This document shows positions 11,994-24,644 of a stretch of 64,000 bases of DNA, in pieces. A model generated the notes under the pieces. The model ran no database searches. It was not told the origin of the DNA and was given only the letters and a program-made list of their open reading frames with translations. This DNA comes from Lycium barbarum (Eukaryota; Streptophyta; Magnoliopsida; Solanales; Solanaceae), in contig NC_083344.1 of the NCBI RefSeq assembly GCF_019175385.1, forward strand, positions 6,796,965-6,860,964, written 5' to 3'. The translations under genes were made by a program, and so were the position numbers. Positions within the stretch are counted from its first letter, which is position 1. Every line of letters begins with the position of its first letter.

Positions 11994-13970
11994 AGCTGTT
12001 ATACCCTATTTTAACCGGAGTCAAAATAGTTTACAACATCCCGGTAATTCCGGGGTTAATTAAAGTTAGGGAGTCGCCACCTAATTATTTATGGTGAATT
12101 AGGGCACCTAAAGTTAATTAAAGTAATTATCTAAATTTAACTCCGTTTTAATGTCTACTAACTTAAGATTCTAGGTAAGGGTTCAATTAGTCTAAAGAGA
12201 AGGTATTAGGCATCCTTTAAGACCCATTAATAATGATTAACCGATCGGACTTATGTTAATTAATTAAGGCTAAAAATGCAAATATAATATTTTAAATATT
12301 TAGGAAAATATCTGGTAAGTGTTGCTAAAGTTATGATGGAAATATAAATATGCTATTTTAAAATAAGACTTATAGAAAAGATAATATTTTGCATAAAAGA
12401 CTTTAGTTATAAGTAAACTAAAAAAGTGAGGGATTGTACGATGTTTTATAAATATTTGGAAACAACTCTATTGATTTTGACGACTTAGAAAATATATTGA
12501 ATGACCAGATAAGATAGATAAATGACTAGTGTAAATTTAAAAAATAACCTCGTAAATATTCTACAATGTTTCCTTTCCGATCCGATCTCTATATATTGCT
12601 TTTTTTTTTTTTTTTACTTTAAAGGGTTTGTTAATTCATCCTTTCAATATTCCAATGTTCCTAAACTATATGCATGTCGTATATAATATGTGCATGTACA
12701 GGTCATTAATGGAGATCTGGGTATGGTTTTTTAATCTTTCTTTCTAACTAAAAATGGTGCCAAACTCACGAGGGACAATTAAACTTCACTCGATTTAAGA
12801 CTTAAATTTGCTGATTAAGACATCCTAATATAAAATAGGCTCAGTTAAAGTAAGCAGTTAAATATTTATCAAAGTCGCACAACGAAGTAAAATGTTAATC
12901 ACACCAAACATATAAACAAGTATCGGAGAATAAAAATAAGGTGACCAAAGCCATATTTGGATCCCATAGAAGAGTAAAGTCTCAGTGGTTCGCCGTTTTG
13001 GCTAACCACTCTCTTTGTTTTTTGTATGGGAATGCGCATGCAAGGTCCAAATGCCGCAGAATCTCAAAGTGAGACTGTTCGGATAATGAGTCTTTGTGGA
13101 GACTTCATTTCGCTCCGTACATGCGAGAGAAAGAAAAAATAAAGATTAGTATCAAGGGAATTTGCAAAAGGATATCAAAATCTTAAACGCGCACTTAAGA
13201 TGAATTTAGTATAACTACATAAGTATGGATTTCACATAACACCACCCAATCCGAGTTATAAATAGCTAAAACATCAGGGACAGCAGGCCCACATTAGAAT
13301 TTAGTCGCCCATAAAGAAGGGAAAAAGGCCAAGACACAAAGCAAACAAAGCTATACATGTATCTTGAGGGGATAGGCCCAACAAATTATACAAATGGGTA
13401 ATCGAATTGGCTGAGCATATATATTGTTCAGCAGCCCAAAATCTTGCTATGTCACCAAGGTATTCAATCAAGCAGATACAGTGGGCAATGAAGTTATTAG
13501 AAACAACACTTTTCGAACAAGACTAGATATTTAACACATGGGAAGCTCAACACAGAACATGACTGTAAACATAGCTTGGAACTGATTCTTTATCCTTAAG
13601 TCAAACAAAGATGTACCAGGATACATGTAGCTATATCTAATAGAAACTTCACACTAATCTCATCACAATTTGATCATGAGTTAATCACACATTGAATAAA
13701 CAGAACTGAACAAGATTATGACCCAAAGTTTAAGGAAAGAATTTGAACATACAACTCAGGGTCAATTTGAAGATAAAGAAAGGTTCAGGTTTTATAACTG
13801 GGAAACAACAGTCAATTATGCTAACATCATCTTCTAACAGGAGGGAATTACAGGATCCAACAACCAACGGGATCAACAAATTATACTAGACTTAGTTATC
13901 TCAAATGAAAATCTTAAACACCTAACTGAACTTAAATGAACAGAACTCACTATTTTCTGGCAAATAATAC

Positions 13971-14126
13971 ACAAGAATATATATTTAGTTCATAACACAG
14001 TAACTGAAGGAACAACTGGAGACTAGCTTAAACTGAAAAAAAATAGATACAAGAATAGATATTTAGTTCATAACACAGTAACTGAAGGAACAACTGGAGA
14101 CTAGCTTAAACTAAAAAAACAGATCA
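13971..14126. repeat. 78-bp direct duplication inside element A 5' LTR
   Basis: Two adjacent copies begin ACAAGAATA and share ATTTAGTTCATAACACAGTA and GAAGGAACAACTGGAGACTA. They are almost identical, so the duplication is young. Confidence 0.85.
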
Positions 14127-15209
14127 ACTAGACATGTAAAGGAGACCAACTTGAGAAAAACAATTAGTTGCATACTTGGTTCACCCTTGTAAGGCATGCT
14201 TTTACGTAATCCGATTGATAGACACGAAATTACGCATACCACAAGCACATATAAACAAACACTACGCAAACAGGCATGAACTTGGGTTGACACTAATGCT
14301 TACCCCTTTAAGGTTATATCAACACATGACTACCAGTTGACTGATTTACATGTTCATACACACAAATCAAACTATTCTATGAAACGCAGGTATACATGCT
14401 TACTGGTAACCTAGCAGTTAGACTTCAAACAAATCCAATTAACTAGTCCTGAGCATAAACAAAGTGCTTGATACGTGCTTACTAACTAAAACCAAATAAA
14501 TGCATAAGTACATGCTAAAACTAATTAGACTGAACAAAAAATGACAATCACAAAACTCCCTACTTGGAATTTAATCTAAAAAGAATAGACAAACACATGT
14601 TGGAACGAGGTCAAACAATAATAACAAGCATATAAAATGCAATAGTATCTACACTAATCTAAACAGGACTAATAATTATGACCATGCCAAATTAGAAACC
14701 AAACACTATCGACATAATCATCCACACATGAACTCATACGAACACCTAAATATTAACGAAACTGAAATTAAACTAAACTGAAATAAGACATAAACATATA
14801 GATGCTATCAACCATTAAACTGCAAAAACCCAAACTAAACTAAGACAGGAACATATGAACATCATTAAAAACCGAAACTAAACTAACTAAACATGAGCAT
14901 GCACAATACTGCTAAATTACTAAACTGAGATTCGACCAACTGAAACAACAAACATGTGAACACATAAACACTTATTAAACCATTAAAACTGCAATTAAAC
15001 TAATTAAAGAAGGATTGTTTACCCTCTTCGAGTGCAGCGAACTAGGCTCGATTCCCGGATCTACACTCGAACTCGAATAGCAACAGGGTAAAATGTCTTA
15101 GTATTTCGTAGGAATACCCGACAGTATAGGGATGGAAAAAATGTTGATTTTTAAAGAGATCAAGGCGGCTAAAGTAAGAACTCCCCTTTCTCCTCCGATT
15201 TCAAGATGC

Positions 15210-15216
15210 ATTTATA
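15210..15216 (-). promoter_or_regulatory. TATA box of element A 5' LTR
   Basis: The minus strand reads CTGCTATAAATGCATC, in the same place as the box at 7092-7099 in the other LTR copy. Confidence 0.5.
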
Positions 15217-15956
15217 GCAGTTGAGTGCTAGGGTTAGGATTTTCAAATTTCAAATTCGAAAATGTCCAAAAGGGTTGCACGGGTTTGAATAACATGGTAA
15301 GCTTTGTGGGTGGACGTTTTTTCACCCAAATGGTGCAACAAACCTTTTGCCATCCAAAGGTCAGAGAAAAATGGCAGAAAGGGGAAAGTCCCTTTGTTCA
15401 GTTTCACGTGGAGGAGAACGACAGAACGATGGAGACAATTTTTGTATGGAAATGGTTAGACAAGGCTGTGTAAGGTTAAAGATGATTAGGGTTTTGCCTG
15501 AAATGGATGGAAGAGAGAAGGTAGAGAGATGAGAGTGCGGCTGCGTTTTGTTTTTGATGAAGAGATTAGGGTTAGATGATGACATAACGGAAATGGGCCG
15601 GATTGGGTAGAAATAGTGGGTAATGGGCTGGTTCTTTCTGATTTTAAGAGATAAATGGGTCGATTGAACTGGTCTAGAAAGAGTTTTTTGTGGGCTGGTG
15701 GGATCCGAAATTTGGCCCTTTTCCTCCTTTAATTAATTTATTTGGACATCTTCATCTTAATAATTTGGACTAGAATTAACCACTTTCAAATATATAATAA
15801 CTTCTTATTGAAATAAATAACCGTGGAATAAATATTTGAAAGTATTAATATAGTGCTTTGTTAAGTAAATTTGAAATAACTCGTCCAAATTATTAACGAT
15901 CAAGAAACACAGATAAATTAATTAAAGGAAAAGTGGGACAAAATTGCATGTCAACA

Positions 15957-17160
15957 ACAAGTAGACAATCTGTTGTAACAACTACAAATATGTTGGACAT
16001 AGCTTCGGTTATTTGGTTCTGTTTGTAGAAGATATCCAACAGATTTGTAGTTGTTGCAACAAGTGTAGTGCAACAAGTTCTACACTTGTTGCAACAAGTA
16101 GACAATCTATTTATGAATCAACAAATGTTGAGGAATGATATAGTCAAATTGACAGCCAAATTAACAATCAATCCTCAGAAAGAGATGAAGAACAGAGCCA
16201 ACAAGCAGTAGATACAAATAAAGAAAGTGAAGAAGAACTAGAAGATGAAGAAACTAATGATGGAAACGAAGGAGATGGAGTAGATCAAGGAAATCTGCTA
16301 CACCCCATAAGGCAGTTGCTGAACAAATTATTACTTAAGTTGTGGCATTTGGAGCCAAGGTGTCTATTGAACAATTTCTGTTTATGAACTTATTTATTTT
16401 CCTTACTAATTGTTGCAACAGAAGCAAACAGTTGTTGAAGAAGTTGCAACAAGTTACTAATTTATTTAAACAAGTTACTAATCTGTTTCAACAAGTTACT
16501 AATCTTTTTAAACAAGTTTCTTAGTTGTTGCAACAAATTACTCACCTTGTTGGAAAAAATCAAAGAATTGCTTAAATTATTGCAAAAACTAAAAAATATG
16601 TCGCAACAGATGAGTTAATTGTCGCAACAGATCATAAATTTGTTGAAGAAGTTGCAACAAGTTGCTAATCTGTTTCAACAGATGGATCAGATGTTTAAGC
16701 AAGTTGCGTAGTTGTTGCAGCAACTTACTCTCATGTTGCAGCAGGTATCTCATATGTTGCAATAACTCCTCCATTGTTGCAACATATTCACGATATTGAT
16801 CACATTGAACTCCTTTGTTTATACTGAATAACATTGAATTCATTTTTTTATCACTAAATATGGTCGAATTAAGTACTTCACATCAAATCACTCTAATGAA
16901 CACTTGATTTAGGAAGAATACACTTAGAATTGCCCATCTAATCCATGAAATTACTATCTAATCCATTAAAGAACAATATTAAAATGTCATAAAGTTCCAA
17001 AAAATAACTATTTTTGTGCCAGCTGTTTTACATAAGGAGCATTTATTTTTCCTCGTTCGCAATGATTCCCCGATTCCATGCCTCCTCTTTGTCCGCCTTC
17101 TTCCGGGTTTGCTAGGATTAACATATGGAGGAGGTATCTCTCCCTCTAATTCAAAACTTC
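15957..17160. other. unassigned segment with Leu/Gln-rich 24-bp repeats
   Basis: The segment lies between the outer end of element A and the G-rich array before element B. On the plus strand about 16135-16330 shows a coding-like acidic stretch (KESEEELEDEETNDGNEG) that is closed upstream by a stop. From about 16400 to 16790 the words GTTGCAACAAGTT and ACTAATCTGTTT recur. I do not recognise a family. It may be captured host DNA or a diverged transposon. Confidence 0.4.
16400..16790. repeat. 24-bp minisatellite, CAACAAGTTACTAATCTGTT
   Basis: The repeat is translatable on both strands. Plus strand (16342-16524) gives QVTNLFKQ octads; minus strand (16589-16843, 84 residues) gives a leucine-rich pattern with motifs such as EELLQHMRYLLQ and KLLQQLRNLLKHL. 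The periodicity comes from the DNA repeat, so protein coding is unproven. Confidence 0.6.
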
Positions 17161-17370
17161 TTTTCAAGAATTTTTTTTAGGGGGGTGGGTGAAGCAAAAA
17201 ACAAAAAATAAAAACTTTTCAAAACTTTTTTTTAAAACAATTTTTTTTTTTGGGTGGGTGAGTGGAGTAAGAAACCAAAGAAAAAATTTACTTTTCAAGA
17301 TTTTTTTATTTATTTTGGCGGCGAGTAGGGGGGTGGGTTGGTGGTGAGTGGAGTAAGAAACCAAAGAAAT
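17161..17370. repeat. G-rich minisatellite, short array
   Basis: GGGTGGGTG runs alternate with ACAAAAAATAAAAACTTTTC and T/A-rich runs, in the same orientation as 23176-23730 and opposite to 6336-6694. Confidence 0.7.
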
Positions 17371-18532
17371 AATTTCTTTTCCTTGAATAGTCCAACTACG
17401 TCGCGGTAATGATGATGTCTTTGACCTTGTGAGGTAAGGATGGTCAGCCAGCTCGAGTGTCAACACGAATCAACTCTTTTGTTGGCAATAAAAAGAAACA
17501 TAAAGTGCAAATGATGTTAGTCTTGTTAACATATATCTAGGTAAAGTCATGATCACGTAAAGTAAAGTAAGGCATGTAGCAAATAATTCATCAAATAGAG
17601 TCAAACAAGTTATCAAACAAGTATATCAAACAATAACGCGTCCTAATATGCATGTGACCTCTTTGTGCCAGAGGTAGGCCTATCGTTTGTTTGAAGGGTA
17701 AAGTGTGCCATAATACGTCATCCCATTGCTTTTGATTAATTAAACAGATTCTATTTCTCAAAATAAATTACAAAAATAATGTAATATTTATTACATGTCA
17801 AACGAGTACAATATAAAATGTTTCCTAATATAAGTAAAGTAAATATGACATCTAGCTCCATTTTGTGATGCCCTTGGTCTTCGTCATTCGTTGATCACGG
17901 ACGTACTCTAATGCGAAGTTCATACCTGTCATAGAAATGTTAGTCATTCCCTCCCCCCTAAAGTTTAATTAGTTAAAGAAAATAGTCCATATTTAGGCAC
18001 AGTTATCCTTCAAACATGCACATAAAGTATGACTAGTGTCACTTGGGGTCGTGAACCCGCTTGGACGTTTGGTTAAAGTTGTCTAACGGGTTTAATACAC
18101 CAAGGGTATTAAACCTCCTAGGTCATGAAATGTATGCTCTTAATAAAGGGTGTTGGTTTAGCTCTATCCTAGGTTGACTAAGAGTGAGTTTACTAGATGC
18201 AAGGTTCCCGAGCGGACTACTCGAGTGAGAAGGCTACGCGGTCTCCGTTATTCGGACACCCCGCGCATACGCCAACTCTCCTAAAATTTGGGATTTTGAA
18301 AGAAATTTGCGGGTGCGCAAAACACACCTCGCGTGTACGTGTGATAGTGTGAATTTTCCAGAAGTGGAGGAAGTATGAACGGAATGACAATTTATCAAAG
18401 CAGTAACACTTAAACAGTTTATATCAAACAAACAACTAATAGCATGTAAGAAGTTTATAACCAATAAAGTAATTAAAGCAAACACACAAAGCCTAATTAA
18501 AACTAATTCCGTTATGGTTAGAACCTAAATGT

Positions 18533-18549
18533 CCCTAGCAGAGTCGCCA
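18533..18549 (-). promoter_or_regulatory. decayed tRNA-Arg primer binding site of element B
   Basis: The plus strand reads CCCTAGCAGAGTCGCCA, differing at a few positions from the intact site at 11977-11993. It lies three bases from the LTR end. Confidence 0.6.
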
Positions 18550-18552
18550 AGC

Positions 18553-21500
18553 TGTCATACCCCTTTTTAACCGGGCTAAATTAGAAGTACGACTTATTGG
18601 TGATTCCTATTTTTTGGTTATTTTAAGGAGTCGCCACCTAATTATTTATGGTGAATTAGGACACCTAAAGTTTATTAAAGTTATTTTCTAAAGTTAGTTC
18701 TGTTTAAGGTCTGCGAAACTTAAGATTCTAGGTAAGGGTTCAATTAGTCTAAAGGGAAGGTATTAGGCATCCTTTAAGACCCATTAGCAATGGTTAACCG
18801 ACCGGACTTACAATTGATTAGGCTAAGTGTAAATATCGTATTATAAAAAGAAAATAGTTTTATAAATATAACTAAAGTCACAGAAAGACATATAGGAATA
18901 TTGTTTGAAAACAGGATTTGTAGAAAGTAATAATTTATATAAAAGAGTATTTCCGATGCTATTAAAAATACGATTTATAAATGTTATTAAAGCTTTAAAC
19001 GAAAATATAATAGTATTGTTTAAAATAATACTTGTAGAGGAGATTCAACAATCATGAATTTTAAGTAACGATTATCTTGTATTGACTATTGCAATGTAGA
19101 AAAAGCCTCGACTTATATTTTAAATATGAAAAAGGCACGAATCTTTTTTTTTTCTTTTTATCACTTTATGTAGCCCATTTCAGCTAAAAGTATGTATAAT
19201 TGGGTAAATCTTGAAAATGTTTATAAAATATAATTGGATTCCTACTTAATGACGTTTTGAAATTCATAAGATAGTAAGAATGAAAAATGATTCCTTTAAC
19301 CCAAAAATATGTAGTCATATTATTTGAAAATCAATTACTCGAATAAATGTTATAGATACTATAAATAGTTTAGAAAATAGAAGTGAATGTAATTTGTGAA
19401 ATTAACTACCCATTACTAAACTAAAACTTTTAATCTCACTAAGGTTTATCTAAATTGACAAAACAAGCGAAAATGTTAGTCATACGACACACATTAAATG
19501 CACACAAAAAATAAAAATACAGGAATAGGTATATGTAAATGGGCTCAGCCCATTAAGGAATGCTGATGTCCGCTACTGTTGGGCTTCAGCCCAGCAGATT
19601 TTATTCATATGTTGCTACGGGTTGTCTCTGTTTGTTGGGCTTTGGCCCAGGTGTTTATTTTTTCCTTGTTTGGCTGCGGATTGGGCTGATGGGGAGAGAA
19701 TTTCATGTTGGGCTTTTAGCCCGAAGCCAAATGCGGGAGGAGATGACGAGTCCAAGTCGCTTGGACTCGTATGCGAGATGTCATGCATAAAAACGAAAGA
19801 AAAGGATTAGTACATAATCAATGAATAAGACTAAACACATAAAATATACACTCAAAACAGATCAGTAGATTGTGTATATATCGCGTATATTTTGGCATAT
19901 CTTATACATTCATAAGGATATATACAAGATTATATTGGAAATCTTTCGCCCTCGTCCTCCCGATGTTGCACAAGTTCCAAGGATTTCATGACAGTTCCGA
20001 AGGTAAGAAGGCAACAAACAATAACTAACAGAGAAACAATTCTATGTCAACCTCATATAGTTTTAGAAAGCAGCAAATATCCTCAAGAAAGTGGTAATGA
20101 TCTGCTCTAAACTTCCAGCAACAAAAAATAACTGATTTAAAGGTAGAAATAATTGGTTCACAGCCTAACACAGTAGCTTAATTTTAGCAACAATGCAGCA
20201 GTCATTCCTCTCAAGAAACACACCAGCTAGCCTCTCAAAATGCACCAGTTAGTGATTTAATGCATTCTGCCCACTGTTGGAAAATGAAGGAACTTTCAAA
20301 TGTAATGTTCCATAGATTGTATTATCTCGAAACCCAACTGTAGGAATTCAAACCCAACTTAAACAAAACGTGCCGAACCTTAAGCTCATATCGAATTTAA
20401 ACAAACCCAATTGACTAGTCCTAAGCATAAATGATATGCTTGATATCTACTGATCAAACAGAAGCCGAACGCATACATAAATTCATGCTAAACTAATTCG
20501 ACGAGACAAGAATGATGAAATATGACTTCATACTTAAAATTCAACCTAAAACATCAATAAAACATGCAGCATATGCTGAAACAAGGACATACAGTAATGA
20601 CAAACATAGAAAATGTGCTAATATCTAAACCAATCTAACAGTAACAGTAGGCACAAATTTGAGGGAAATGGTAACAACGAGACATCAAAAACATGATTCC
20701 TTTTTATACAAAACATAGAGTCTAAAACTGGTGAAGGACAGGTAATAGAGTGATCGAAATGCAGCAGCAATCAGATGGTCAGAATGTTGCAGTAAAGCAT
20801 TGTAATTGAATACAGCGCTTTGGCACAAAACATGGTGGCACTGCAACTTAAAATGGGGGAATTCAACCTATAGCAACTACTGCTCAAATGACAACAACAT
20901 CACCAGCGGCATATTAGTACAAAATTAATCCAACATGATAACTACATCACTTCATGGGATGAACAAACTCCCTTCTTTAGAATCCGAAAAAAAAAAATAT
21001 ATATATATATATATATGTACCAGCAACAGAGATAGCTTAAGTGCAAACATTAGGTTCAAAGGGAACAACCACAAGTATAGCTAAGAAACTCATACCAATG
21101 TATCATCAATTCAGTCAGTAAGGCAACGGTTTTTTTTTTCAAAGTACAGAAAATGAGCCTCAAACTAAAGTGAAACAATTGACAAGATACTACAACTACA
21201 GGCAGCAGAACAAGTGTACCAAAACAACGTTAGAATAATAGTGGCAGTGCAAATGTAGCAGCAAGGTAACAGTAATGTCATCAACATCAGAATGGATTTT
21301 AAAATTCAGTGATTTCTCAAAGGGGGGTCAGTAAGAAAAGCAGAAACTTAGTTGTATATAGATCAGGTGAATCGTCAAACGTGTCATTTAGATATCTCGA
21401 TATTTTAGCAGTTTCAAACTGAACAGGGTACTAAGATTGGCACAATATTCGTCAAATTACTCATTCACATAGTTGGACCATTTATCGAACTATTCGACTA

Positions 21501-23175
21501 AACCAAAATTAGATTTGGTTACATTACGCACTTCACTTGAAACTAACAGTAACGATGCCACTGCCACTATTTTCATATTAGAATTAATCAAAACAGAAAA
21601 TTTAGACTTATGGATGAAAGACAATTATGGAGATGATTTAATGTCGATCTGTTTTAAACATACGCAATATACCTAAGATATACACTCTACGGTGTGTATA
21701 TCAGATGTATATCGAATGTATAACTTCTTCTTAGCTTGATAACCCGCTGTATATCCTATGTATATTCGACTTTAAATAGGTTCTAAATCCTGGAAGTTCA
21801 GTCTAAACATCCGAACTAGAGTATACGTCTTTCAAATTCATTTTAGCAAATACCAACCTATCCTAACAGCTCCCAAACACCAAACAAATATCATGACGAC
21901 AAAGAAACTACATAACTACTAAAGAAATATAACAGAATGAGCCAAAAATTTCAATTAAAGCAGAAACTAAAGACTATGAGTAATAAATGTATCGAAGTTT
22001 TCCTCTTTTGTGTGCAATGAACTGAGGTCGTCGGGGTCTCGAATCTATGCTCGAACACGACGAACGATTTCGAAACTCGAATTACAACAATCCAAAAGGT
22101 GAAAATAGAGTAGTGTTGGTTGTTTTTTTTATTATTATTATTATTTTTTAGAGTAAGGCTATGGCTCGACGATAATTTCCAGTGAATCCCAGAAACCGAA
22201 TTGAATTAGAATAAAGCTAAAACTTAAAGTAGTAGTGGGAAAATGGAAATGTTGAATAGCGCAAAAATCTCCCCCAATCAACGTTCAATCCCCAATCGGT
22301 GCCGAATCCCCCGAATTTCCTATAGACTCGACTTCAAAAAATAAAAGAGAAAACAGAAATAAGGTTTTGAATTTCCAACTGATGTCAAGAAACAAAATGG
22401 AATTCCCCCAAAACACAGAATAATCCCGTTCCTCTCTCAAACAATGCTCCGTTCCCTGAAACGTCTCAAGAAAGTCTTCTTTATAGGGTTTCGATTCGGG
22501 TTTAAGAAAGGAGAGAGAGGAGCGTATGAGAGAAAGAGTGGGGGACAGAGCGAAGTGGGGGACAGTGGTGAGTGGGAGAGAGCGTGAGAAGAGGTAGGTG
22601 GGGCGGTGGAGAAGAGAGAGAGAGGGAGACGTTGAAGAGAGGGAAAAGAAAGAGAAAGAGGAGGGTGGCGGATGGAGGAAAAAGATAAACCTTAGGGTTT
22701 CATTTTTTGTTAAAAGGATAGTTGGGCCGGGTCAGGTAAAAACTTGAATTGGGCTGGATCAGGTAGGGGATCATTGGGCTGGTTTAGTTTTAATCAAGTG
22801 GGCCGGTCTGTTTGAGTAGTGAATTAATTAGAGTATGGGCTAATTATTTGGCTGAAAATTGTTGGCTCTTCCTCCTCTATTTTAATTATTCTTGGGCTTC
22901 TAATTTAATAACTAGTACACTATTTACTATGGTAATTAGTGATTAATATGTAAGAAATAAAGGGTTTAATAAAGTATAATTAATTTAACGAGTACAAATC
23001 CTAAAATGAAATGATGACGAACCATTTAAAATTTGTGATAAAGTAATACTTGTAATGTTGATAGTAAAATAGTGAAAATTAATAGTAGCGAAAATAAAGT
23101 GTTTAGCTCGTCACTAAAATTAGAAGCTCCAGGAAATAAATTGAAATAAAGGAGGGACAAAATTGGGTGTCAACA
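18553..23175 (-). mobile_element. element B 5' LTR, about 4.6 kb
   Basis: It is bounded by TGTCATACCCC on the left and GGGTGTCAACA on the right. It contains the conserved GGAGTCGCCACCTAATTATT word at about 18627, an AT microsatellite near 21000, a GA-rich transcribed-leader-like stretch at 22500-22690, and a minus-strand TATA box at 22480-22485. There is no gene inside; the frames at 19560-19810 and 21473-21676 are chance frames. Confidence 0.65.
22480..22485 (-). promoter_or_regulatory. TATA box of element B LTR
   Basis: The minus strand reads AACCCTATAAAGAAGAC, about 690 bp inside the LTR start and just downstream (minus sense) of the GA-rich leader-like tract. Confidence 0.4.
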
Positions 23176-23730
23176 GATGGTACAAAAAACAAACAAAAAA
23201 AACTTTTCAAACTCTTTTTTAAAAAAATATTTTTTTTCGTGGGGGGTGGGGGTGGGGACAAGGTCAGGCGGAGGGGTGGATGGGGAGAGGGTGGTGGAAA
23301 AAATCAAAAACAAAAACCTTTCAAAACTTTTTTTAAAAAATAAAATTAATTTTTTTTGGAGGGTGGGTGGTGGTGGGCAGGGGGTGGTACAAAAAACAAA
23401 CAAAAAAAAAATCAAAATCTTTTTTAAAAAAATATTTTTTTCATGGGGAGTGGGTGTGGGGGTGGGGGGCAAGGGCAGGGGGAGGGGTGGATGGGTTTGG
23501 GTGGTGCAAAAAACCAAAAACAAAATCTTTTCAAAACTCTTTTTCAAAATAAAATTATTTTTTTTTGGGGGGGGGGGGGGTGCGGGGTGGTGGGGCGGGG
23601 GGTGGGTGGTACAAAAAAACAAACAAAAAAAAAACTTTTCAAAATATTTTTTAAAAAAACATTTTTCTTGTGGGCGGTGGGGGTGGGGTGCTGGGGGCAG
23701 GGAGGGGGTGGGGACGGGGGGCTGAGGGTA
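23176..23730. repeat. G-rich minisatellite, about six units
   Basis: Units of 80-110 bp alternate GGGGTGGGGGTGGGG-type runs with TACAAAAAACAAACAAAAAA and CTTTTTTAAAAAAATATTTT. Several runs of three or more G per unit could form G-quadruplexes on the plus strand. Long open frames on both strands here come from composition and are not genes. Confidence 0.8.
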
Positions 23731-24639
23731 TTTTATGATTTGTATGAGTTGGGTCAAAGTGTTAAAAACAAAACTTGAAGGCAAAGTGTAAAAAACAAAG
23801 CTTGGGGTCAAAGTGTTAAAAATATAACTTTGGGGCAAGTCAAAACTCCCTAATCACTAATCCAAAGTTTATTACCCCTACTCAATTATAAAAACTAGAG
23901 TTACCCCTACTCAATTTTTAAATATTTTTGTCACCTTTAATTAAAAGCCTCAAGTTTTTAGGACTTCCTAGGACTTGGAGCTATGTTAAAAATGAAATAA
24001 AAATGACCAAAATTTTCATATAGACTTGTAGGAATATATGTGCATGTTGTGGAAGCTGGAGGAATGTTCTAGAGGATTTGGGATATGTTTAGGGGGGCTT
24101 GCATATTGGATGAATGTTATGGGAAGTTCTAGAGAGGTGTGGAGATGAGAAATGGTGAAGAATTAAGTGATTTAGGTGACTTAAGGGGTATATATAGTAG
24201 TCCAATTCGGTTTGGGGCTAATGGGCCGAAATTGGTGGGCTTTAAAATGATTTCTAGAATTTCCGCGTAGGTTCGCGGGCTTCTGGCAGTCCATTTTAAA
24301 ACGCCCATAACTCCCTACTCCGATGTGGTATTGGCGAACGGTTTGTTGCGTTGGAAATTACACTTGACGAAATTCCTTTTAGGCTATTGAAACACCTCAA
24401 AACTCCTGATATAATAGGAGATATACCTCTCTGAAGTTGAACCAAAATTTCTATCTAAAATTCTGCCAAATTTTTCCCAAATTTTTGACAAACTTATTTT
24501 CTTCGATTTGCTTGATCCCGAAACCTTTAGACACTTTCTTAACACTTGTTAAGAGTACTCCTTAACCTTATAAGGGTCCCATGACCTCTCCGAGCTTACG
24601 TTAGTTTGCGAACGACATAAAATATTTTGAGGTGTAACA
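23731..24639 (-). mobile_element. gypsy solo LTR, right part
   Basis: The distal part ends GAGGTGTAACA, followed by target duplication TAGTT (24640-24644). It holds a minus-strand TATA region (TATATATA at 24189-24196) and the CATAACTCCCTACTCCGATG word also seen in related form at 61322 in the 59119 LTR. A 3-unit repeat of GGTCAAAGTGTTAAAAA lies at 23752-23835 near the break. Confidence 0.65.
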
Positions 24640-24644
24640 TAGTT
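24640..24644. repeat. target-site duplication TAGTT, right copy
   Basis: It pairs with 4064-4068, closing the solo LTR insertion. Confidence 0.75.

Larger units (their letters stand above)
6695..15956 (-). mobile_element. Tat/Ogre-like gypsy element A (non-autonomous remnant)
   Basis: Read on the minus strand the order is: 5' LTR (15956 to 11997), tRNA-Arg primer site (11993-11977), leader, gag-like frame (10780-10181), tandem-repeat 3' region, polypurine tract (7847-7834), then a 3' LTR truncated at 6695. No protease, reverse transcriptase, RNase H or integrase is visible, so it cannot have moved alone. The layout (tRNA-Arg site, repeats just before the 3' LTR, LTR starting TGTTGACA) fits the Tat/Ogre lineage. 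The lineage name rests on layout, since there is no pol to compare. Confidence 0.75.
11997..15956 (-). mobile_element. element A 5' LTR, 3960 bp
   Basis: It runs from TGTTATACCC (minus-strand LTR end GGGTATAACA, next to the primer site) to TGTCAACA (minus-strand LTR start). It includes a TATA box at 15210-15216 (minus) and the conserved ATTAGGTGGCGACTCC word near the LTR end (plus 12070-12085). The small open frames are not genes. Confidence 0.75.
17371..23175 (-). mobile_element. Tat/Ogre-like gypsy element B, leader plus 5' LTR
   Basis: On the minus strand the LTR (23175 to 18553) is followed by a decayed primer site (18549-18533) and a leader (18532-17371) homologous to that of element A. 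No gag or pol is left, and the 3' end is missing. The LTR starts TGTTGACACCC and ends GGGTATGACA. It is a diverged relative of element A. Confidence 0.7.

Noticed and set aside
23170..23838. Long open frames of 222, 182 and 111 residues on both strands
   Set aside because: They are Pro/Phe/Lys- or Gly/Lys-rich translations of a G-rich minisatellite, open in several frames at once, with no domain.
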